Of a stretch of DNA of 64,000 bases, positions 42,711 through 53,104 are shown in pieces. The stretch is from positions 399,501-463,500 of the forward strand of contig JAODUP010000153.1 in the NCBI GenBank assembly GCA_025642065.1, written 5' to 3'. The notes under the pieces are model-generated. The model did not search any database and was not told where the DNA came from. It saw nothing but the letters and a program-made list of their open reading frames with translations. The position numbers were made by a program, and so were the translations under genes. How positions within the stretch are numbered: position 1 is the stretch's first letter; each line of letters opens with the position of its first letter. This DNA comes from Paralvinella palmiformis. Taxonomy: Eukaryota; Annelida; Polychaeta; Terebellida; Alvinellidae.

Positions 42711-43622
42711 ATGTGTGTGTCCCCCTCACGTCGACCCCATTTTTTTACAATTTTCTTCTGCGGTTAATGAACAGTAAATATTTAACGTCCACCATCAGAC
42801 TATGTCAGTTTGTTGATATATTTCAGTTAACCACCGAATTACATCGTAATCAAGAAATGTATCTCCGGATAATAAGCCTTTGAAAATGGTAAACACCCCC
42901 CAGAAATCTTCACCGACTGACTCGCCTTTGAAGTTACCGTACGAGTCACCGGAACTCATCCGTTTATTTATCACATAATTTTACGTGACGTTTATTAATC
43001 ACTGGGTGCCAGATGTTCAGATTGGTTGGACACATTATGTCCTCGTAGACAGTTGATGGGCTCCTGATGGTTCACATCTGTAATTCTACATTTTCCTTCA
43101 CTCCCAGGGCGGTTTCCAGGTTGTGTCTTTTTTTTTGGGGGGGGGGGTATTTAAGCATCAGCTGATTGTGTCCAGTATTTGCGAATCTCTTCGCAGTTAA
43201 AATCTATTAGTTCGACAATGGGGGGGGGATGTCTTTCGGCATATTTTCGAGATAGCGAACTGTCGAATTCTGAACGTACGGTCAAAATTGTCATCATCAT
43301 CTTCTCACAGCGAAAAAGAGTTCAAAATATCCGAATTAGACAATTAGATTTATAACATATACAATGGTTTCCCTTTATTTTGTTCCATTGGTTGCAATAA
43401 AGGATGGTACCGTTATCGGGAATCTGTTGAGACTCTGTGCTGTCAGCCCATAGGGCGCCTCCGTGGCCTAACTGGTAGCGCGTTGGATCAGAGATCACTA
43501 CCACTTGAGTTCGAATCTCGGCGTCGGCATATCCGTAGGGTGTTTCATCTTTGACTTCGCTTCATTACTTTCGGAGGCCCATTTAGCTTACCTTGTGCAC
43601 AGAAGTGGCCGTAAAACATCAG

Positions 43623-43656
<34 letters not shown>

Positions 43657-46600
43657 GTTGTCAGTTTACCGGGTTACAGTATTTGACGATTTATGCCAGG
43701 ATAACGTGCAAGGTTGTCGTATAAGACTTGACCAATAAGAAGTCAGCAGTTTTCGCTCGTTTCAAATAGACGATTTCCTGTTCTGAATCACCGTCTTATT
43801 TTGACAATAGCCACGATAGGAATATTTTTGAGAACCTGTAAGATAAGTATTGACTGCAGCCAGGGTTGGGGCGATTACAGGACGACGGTAATCGATTACG
43901 ATTACTTGAGAATACTACGATTACGATTACATTCATTTTGAATGTAATCGATTACGATTACATTGTAAAGTAGTCACGATTACAATCATGACTACGGTGT
44001 ATATAATGAAAACATGTATGTGATTCTTCATCAGTGTTCAGTCAGGTAATTATATAATGCCACTGTTTACAATGTTTACATGCTACAATGTTTACATGTT
44101 GCTCTGTAAAAAAACAGACGCATTTTATGGTATGTTCTTGAAATGAAAATGTACAACAAACTTTGATGCTATTGATTGCCATGCCAGACACAGATTTTGC
44201 TTGATCTGTTTCACTTTCGTGATGGGTGTCATTATTTCAGTAGCTGCAGATAGTTACTGATTTATTATATAATTGCTGTGTGTACATCAGTACTGCGTTA
44301 AGATAAATGTAACGATAACGCACACTTTGTCCGCCAATTGATCAGAATAAATCGATTTGCCTGTCAGTCTGTCAATGTTTATGATTCGTACTTTAATTCA
44401 AAACCTGGCTGGGCTCTATGTTAGATAGCGATGTTTGATGTCTTACGGCCGCTTCAGTGCACAAAGTAGGTCATATCGGCCGAGCTACCGGCGTGTGTAA
44501 TGAAGCCGAAGTAAAAGGTGAAACAGCCTTCAGACATGCCAACGCCGAGATTTGAACTTGGGTGGTTCAGATCTATGGCCGACCGCGCTACCAGTTAGAA
44601 CACGGAGGCGCCCTGTGGCCCTGTGAAAAGGATGCGTCATCTTTCACGTCAACTCGTTACCTTTAGCTGTCGCTCAGCCCTTTTAGTTCGCCTAGTGCAT
44701 AAAGGTGACCGTAAAGCAACAACAGTCCTGTTTGTCATGCGCAAGACTTAATTTGATGGTTTCGTGTCGAGTTTATTTTTGATATTACACTTAAGACAGA
44801 TGTGGTTCTATGTCGAATTGAATGTAACAAGTTTTGTGCCTCTGTTGCGATGGTAAGTTTTCTGCTGTTCGTATTCAGCATTCTCGTGATTATGACCGGA
44901 TTAATACACTGCGGGATTAACGGCTTCCAGCTATGTAGACTTGTGCAGTCCAGTACCAATGGACACTCCACAGGGAGTATACCGTTTCCTGTGTTGCCGT
45001 TTGGTTAGACAGGTACTCTATCCAGTGCCCGCCAGGTAATCACAGACGTAAGCCTTTGGATCGTGCCACCGTTATAAACAAACCCGGACGACACGTCTTC
45101 TAATAAGGCACAGTCCACCTGTATATTCATCGTTTGTTCTTCACCTGTCCTTCGGCGGCTCCCTTCCTTCGAAACGGCGTCCATTAATTAGACAGGTGTT
45201 ATATCACCTGCGTTCTATTACGCCATACGCCAGGCCGCCCAATGGCTCCACCCGGTCACCGGGAAGCGGTCTCCGGGTTCGGATACTGTAGCCGAAAGCC
45301 GGGACAGCCATTTTCCGTTTCCTTCCGCCTACCAGCAGGTAAACGAGCCAGGTAAATGTCCGTTGATGGCGAACGCCGGCTAAAGGTTTTCTAAGTGGCT
45401 TCGACTAATTAATGCTCGTCACATACAGGCATATGTAAAGGTCGTGTCGGGGAGAAAATGCTCGTTTAAGGAGCGCGCGGAGGAAGGCAAGGAGCGACTT
45501 ACGGCCATTGCGTCCACCGCGAATATCGGTGCTAGTTCGGCCTGGGATGCTGTTTATCTCCGTCGCTAATTTGGTCTTTGTCTGTAGTGAAACAAATACT
45601 ACGTGATGTCTTTGTTTCTGTGAGGATTAAAGGTAAACCGAGGAAATCCTCCATCCCACAGACAAGGGGGTGCCTCCGTGGTCTAGCGGTAGCGTGTTGG
45701 ACCATCGTTCGCTACCACCGGTGTTCGAATCTCGGCGTGGGCATATCTGAAGGTTGTTTCGTCTTTGATTTCGCCTTATTACCTTTGGAGGTCGCTCGGC
45801 CCATTTAGCATACCTTTTGCACAAAAGTGGCCGTAAAACATAAATCAACATCATCATCACTATCCCACGCACAAACGTGTGCGAGCGCTCGCACGCACGC
45901 ACACATACACACACCAAGAACAGCCACCGAGTAGTCTCATTAATTAGTCTGTGTGTCGCTCGATCGGTACGGTGTGGTAAGCTAGAACGTGAAACGCCTC
46001 TAGTTCGAATCCTACTATTGGCTTCCTCTGTTTTTCTAAACGCGCCCATACCCAACTGGCCAAGATTAAGGCCATCAGCAGTTGAGGATCTTTCCTGTCC
46101 TTGATGTGACACAGATCACATTCGGACGAAAATTTAGAGGCATTAGGTGAGACAGCCAACCAACCAGCCAGCCAGACAGACAGACAGATAGACAGATAGG
46201 GAGCCAGACGTACATAAACATCAATGTACCGATCGTATTAATTCTTCCTAGTTTATTGCCTAATTTCACTTTACAGCAAATGTAATTAGTCCAGCCTTTG
46301 TTAGCGGAACCCTGATAACAAAGATATAGTCAAATGATGTCGTTGTCATGGCGACAACATATAATTTGCATTCCGGGGGTTAATATAGGTGAGCGGTAGT
46401 TAATTCAATTGAGATAGGAGCCTATACGTTACATCGTGCGACAGGGTTGGGTTTTTTTTTTTGGGGGGGGGGAGGGACTTTTTTCTTTTTTGTTGGTTGC
46501 GTTAATTAAAGGGGGAACATTTGTTCAAAGGGTTTTATTTGATGAGGTTGTGACGGTCGGAATTGTTCTATTGTGAAATTATCTTTTATCTCGGAGAAGC

Positions 46601-46768
46601 AAATCGTGTGACATGCGCTAATGAGACACCTGGCGGCCGACCGCCGAACCGACAAGCAGCTTAAGAATACGTGTGATGCCCCTAAAACTGGGACACGCCG
46701 CCTCGTTATGGCGTTATAGCCGGTCACACGAGATTGTCATGATTAGAGGTGTATGTTTGTGTTCATAT

Positions 46769-46833
<65 letters not shown>

Positions 46834-47018
46834 GGGGATGGGGTTAATTTCTCTGTAAATGCATATTTGAGCATTGAGCTGGTGCCACTTCTGAGTTAAG
46901 TCAGGTGATGATGATATTGTCATGATGTTGGCTTTATTTAGCTCAGAACAATTCACACCACATGCCAATCATATGGCACGTGCCAGCCACACCCCAGCCG
47001 CATGCTAGCCACACGACT

Positions 47019-47077
<59 letters not shown>

Positions 47078-50000
47078 GGCAGAAAACCTTGACCACATGC
47101 TGTTACGACTCTCAGAATCATCCAGCCTAACACCCACCCACCACGACCACCACGCACATTGACATAACATTAAGACCGCACAGTTACAGACCATTAAGAC
47201 CACACAGTTACAGACCATTAAGACCACATAGTCACGCGCAGACAATGGCGACGATACAACTGAGTACCTCACCATAACGACCGCTCAGTCACGCAGATCC
47301 AGCAACCGCATCACATCTTAACCACGCAACCGAACCCAGCAGCGACCCACGCACCACGACGACCTCGCAGTCGAAGAGAGGTCATTGGGACAGCAGACAT
47401 CTTGTGAAGGACGCCTAGAGGTCAGAGACGGCTAGAATGATGGATTTAATTGATGGAATCACTAGCCTCCGGCGAGACACACTCCACTGATAAGCTGATG
47501 ACATTGGTGATATATATATATAGGACACCGGGACATCGGTGTCAGACACCTGGTCAGAGAGGACACTGGTGTCATGCACCTGGCCAGGTCCGAGTTCCGC
47601 TGGCAGATGGTCCAGGGCACAAACCAGGACCAATATATCACCGAGCTGTGATCACTCAGCCGTGGCCAGAGTTTAGCCAGTAGCCAGGCCATTGATTTCT
47701 GGTTGCTATGACTGAAATCGTATTTTAAGGCCAAGTTCAGTTGTGTTTTAAATGCTTTACTCCGCAGGATTAAGCACTTACTATTTTGCACATTTTAAGC
47801 CTCCTCTTAGTTTTCGGAACTATAGATACTTTCGAGGCTTGCAATTCGGCCACTACCGTCGTACATTTCCTAAGTATGGGCTCACTGTGCTGCAGGTCCC
47901 ATGGGTTCGAATCTCATTGCTGGTCGTCAGAATGTCAGATGTTTCATTTAATCGTATCATCTCCCTAGGAGGCGTCGTCGTCCCTTGGGGGTGTCATATT
48001 TTGGGAATGTCACCAGCTTTATAGCACTTTAAAACACTGCACACACTCATTGTGTGTATATGGTTAAGATGTGATTATGTTGTTGTTTGGGGGGGGGGGG
48101 GCGTTCTAAATGAACTTTTTGCGCCAGATGTGTCGTTAAATTCTACCCTACCGATTCAGCGACTCACTCACTCACTCACTCACTCACTGGTAGACAATTC
48201 ACTCAGTGTAGATGCTTGAAAGTCAGTTACGAAGTGTGGGGGATTTGATCTGAGAAACTTCCAGTTTCTGGCTGTCCAACACTAGCACTCGGCCCTCATT
48301 TGGTGGCAAAATTAACTGATATAAGCCGTCTTCGACCTTTTGTTGCCAGACTGATCATTTTAGTAAACAGTAGACACATTCGACATCGATGTTTCCAAAG
48401 CCTAATAGCTGGCCACACACATCTCCAGCGAAGGGGTTCGAATCTGGGTCGGGGCTGTGTCTGAATGGCGGCTTCATCTTCCATTTCGCCAAACTTGTCA
48501 TCGGAGATGGCTTATTCGGGTTCGTCACCGTGCGCCTAAAACGACCGCAAAACAACAACAGTTTACAATTATTCACCTATGACTTAGTTTGGGCGAATAA
48601 CAACGATGTCCGCTGAATAACGGCTGGTCACTTGGCCAACACCTTGTCGTACATAGAGCCATATAATGTTAGTACACAGCCTGTATATCTACCATTGTGT
48701 GTGTGTGTGTGAGTTTACTGCGTGGATAATGACAGCGGTTCGTGGACAATGATATAGTTGGCTTTACAATCGCTATTGTTCGTAATTTTCCTACGGTCTC
48801 GCCTATTATTATTTACCTCGGCCACGGAAAGTACCGCCCAAAGGTCCACTAGTCGGCGCAAAGAAAGGTCCACTAGTCGACACAAAGAAAGGTCTACTGG
48901 TCGGCACAAAGAAAGGTCCACTAGTCGACACAAAGAAAGGTCCACTAGTCGACACAAAGAAAGGTCTACTGGTCGGCACAAAGAAAGGTCCACTAGTCGA
49001 CACAAAGAAAGGTCCACTAGTCGACACAAAGAAAGGTCCACTAGTCGACACAAAGAAAGGTCTACTGGTCGGCACAAAGAAAGGTCCACTAGTCGACACA
49101 AAGAAAGGTCCACTAGTCGACACAAAGAAAGGTCTACTGGTCGGCACAAAGAAAGGTCCACTAGTCGACACAAAGAAAGGTCCACTGGTCGGCACAAAGA
49201 AAGGTCCACTGGTCGGCACACGTGTATAGGTTCCCGTCGACTTAAGTATAACTCAGGCCCGACCAATTCGTGTGTCTTAAAACAGTCAGGTGATGCTCGC
49301 ATCCAATAACACTGTCTTTCTATAGTTCAGATATCAAGGGGTAAATTGGCAAGTCTGTTCAGTTTTTAGATGAAGATGATTGATGTTTTACGGCCACTTT
49401 TGTGCACAGGGTAGGCTAAATGGGCCGAGCGACCTCCAAAGGTAATGAAGCGAAGTCAGAGATGAAACAACCTTCAGATATGCCCACGTCGAGATTCGAA
49501 CACGGGTGATAGACCACGGAGGCGCCCACAGTTTTTAGATGAGTACCCGGGAAGAAGATGACGACACTATTTTAGCAAAATGTTTCACACTCGGAAGTCG
49601 GTGCGTTGATACCAGGGAGAGAAACAGTATCTTAAGTCCTTACAGCTCAAGTCTTCCTGGTTCTGTTGATAACTGATTGTTGTACATGTACAAGAGTGAA
49701 TTATTGATCTGTTCATCGATTCTTGTACAGGATTAATCCGTGCGTGGATGGTCTAATTATTTCGACACGCAATTTCAAATTATGCAATTTTTTCTTTAAT
49801 TTCGTCGTCGGTTTTTGAAACACGTCGACTTCTTTAGCACTCGTGGGGTTTGTGGCATGCAACATTTGGGACATGAAATATGGTACAGCTAGTAGTATAT
49901 ACACAACAGAGCTGTATTTTTTGGGGTCAAATCCTATCATCATCATCATCATCAGTGGAAGCGGGATGTGTTACTCTTCAATAAAATATTTAGGACTTTG

Positions 50001-50778
50001 GCTTTCATTTCAGGTGGGTTTATCCTCAGGTATGTCATCGTGTTCTGGCTTTGGACAGTGCAAGTGATGAGCAGCTCACTCACTCACTCACTCACTCACT
50101 CACTCACTCACTCACTCACTCACTCACTCACTCCTATTAGCATTCATTAACATCCTCAGTTCACCGAGACGTGTTTAAACCCAAGTAAGTTTCCCGACGT
50201 TTGATCAAGGTCAGGACGACTCGAACTCGGCTATCCGATTAAGCAGGACGCGCCCTGCTGACTGAGCCAACACATCTCCACTCGCACATCCGTCGATTTA
50301 ACCACGTGCCTCCCCCCCCCTCCGTCATAAATCACGCGATTTACGCACGCCACGTTCGTAAATATTATCGCCTCATCCTCGTCTCCGGTGAATGCCATCA
50401 CAACCTCCATTCCGCATGGAATCGACATGGGCACTCTTTCCTGTTATTCCAACTTGATGGCGTACTTCAGGTGTGTTTGTCCTGCAAACATTTACAGTGT
50501 CTCGTAACGGAGAATCCTGTGTACTTTGGTGTTCTGCGGGCTGCGGTCCCGTTCACGTCAAACTTGGGCATCCAGTTTCCGCAATCGATACACATTAGGC
50601 GCACATCTCGCTCGTATTGGGGCCTCATCGTCTGGATGGCCAGTAAGTTTCGTACCAAACGGTAGTTCTTTGGTTTCATTTGTTTGTCTCCGATCTCTCA
50701 GTTGAGGTATCGCTGTTATTTGTCTTTATTTATTTATTGTTGATGGTTTGGTTGCATTATACCTCCCGTGTGGTGGCC

Positions 50779-50827
<49 letters not shown>

Positions 50828-51264
50828 GTGTGTGTGTGTTGTTTGATTTGGCTAGCGTGTATTATGCAATATCTGATTGTCGAGGAGTCGAGTATACTGT
50901 TACCGTTATATCGCTAATACCTCTGCTTTTAACGTGGGGTGCAGTAATTCACCGAGAGAGGGAACCACTAGCTTTGCATTATCCTTTCCATGCGGTTTAA
51001 TAAACCTCCAGGATTTACTCCTTCGAAGAAGCTAGAGGGATCCCCCCTTCCCCATCCTCCCGAATCAGATAACATCACACTTGTAACACCCAATCTCTGG
51101 GATTTACGGAATTACACTTTTTCACTTTATGTGTGTGTGTGTGTGTGTGTGTGTTTATGTGCGCGCAAAAGCGTTGACTGAGATAAAGCATAGTCATGGT
51201 TACATCTGGGAGATTTATCAGGATATAAAATCATATCAATTCTTCAAAAGACATGCCATAACAC

Positions 51265-51309
<45 letters not shown>

Positions 51310-51329
51310 GGGGGGGGAGTAAGAGAGAG

Positions 51330-51388
<59 letters not shown>

Positions 51389-53058
51389 TGTCTATTATTA
51401 TGTAATTATACTGTATGGCACCTTTGGAAGCGTCTTATCGTTCTAAGAATGCTATATTAAATATTAATTAATTATCTATCAGTCCAGCTATCTTTTGATC
51501 GATATATTTATTTCTTCATTCGTCCATCCGGTGCGGATCGATAAGACGGAGATGTACGTGCGCGCGCCGATATAGTCCACTTTTCATCTCGCCAATTCTA
51601 ATCATCTGACCGTCGGATGACCACCACCGGTAGCGCCACCCAGTGACTAGTTAGAGCTGTCGTCGGCGGCTCATAGAGGGCGCCGTGTGGTATCCATTCC
51701 CCAGACACTTTGATGTATGGAAATATTCCGTGGTTAATGGCGGTCGGCTTATGGAAGGCGGCTTCTTATCGTCAACAGGACTGTAATTTGGTCTCTCCAG
51801 TCATCAGATCAAAGCATCTCCGCATGCCGTCCATTGGCCGAGCTGAACAAATGCCGTTAGTTATTGTAACACTTGACGTGGTAAGGAAATCCCGGGGCGG
51901 GGAAATCCCGGGGCATCGTCCTGCAACATGTCACCGAGCGTTTTATGGCATTCACGGTATCGCACAATTTGCGCCAACACCTCGCATGATTTTATGGCGT
52001 TCACGGTATTGCGCAATATGCCGCAACGTATATCGCAATGTTTGATGACGTTGGAGTGATGGTACGAAGTATCGGCAACACTTCGTACTGAGGTTTTTTT
52101 TTCTCGCAGCGTCCCGTAACATATCAGCGTTTCGTGGCTTTTATGGCATCGTGAAAAGTGCTGGCAACATTCAGAGTACCGAAATATACCATGTTTTATA
52201 CCATTAATGAAATCCTAGTCTGAAATGGCTTGACGTCACGAAGCATCCCCTAACATCCAACAAGATTTTATTACATTAGCGGCCTAAAATAGCATCTGAC
52301 ATCTTGTTAAGTCTTTCGGCATCATCCTTTGGCGTCCCGGTTCATACCTTCCCGTAGCAGCGTCACTCAGTATCCTACTGCACACAGCCTCCCACATCGG
52401 TCTGTATCACCTGACAACACACCCCACAACCGCTACAAGATAACAACGTAACATCCCGCAACATCCGACTGTATCTAGTAGCATCCGACAGTATCTCGTA
52501 GTCTACCACCGGTTGAGAATCCCAGTGTTATCTGGTTTGTGAGAGCATCTGATTTCACTAGCAAGTTGGCAGTTTGTTCCAGGTGTGACCAGTATTGGGG
52601 ATAAATAAACAGAGAACACTGACTGACTGACTGGCTGGCTGGCTGGATGGATGGTTGGCTGGCTGGCTGGCTGGCGTAAACCATTCATAACACCCCCAGT
52701 ATCTTTCTTTATCTCACAACAAACACAGCACACCAGAGCTTTGCCTTCCCGTATGTTTACTCATCGTATGCCATGTGGGCTATTCTTCAGGGACGCTTAA
52801 GTTCATCAAGGGATTCTCGTTCTGCAAGTTGGTTTTATATGCATCATAGTTCCCTGGCGGATCGGAAACGATATGTTATTTATACGGGGATTGCCGTGGA
52901 GGGGGAGGAATTTATATGCGATATATATAAGTACATTATATTTACTGGATAAAACACTGAGAGATGACAACAGACACATCAAGACTTACCGCGATACGCC
53001 GATTTATGCCATAATAGCTGATAGGATATGTATGTGAGGATTTCTGCTCCCTCTGGCT

Positions 53059-53104
<46 letters not shown>

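Noticed and set aside
50075..50132. CTCA array considered as a possible CRISPR-like or telomere-like repeat
   Set aside because: It is a pure tetranucleotide microsatellite without spacers.
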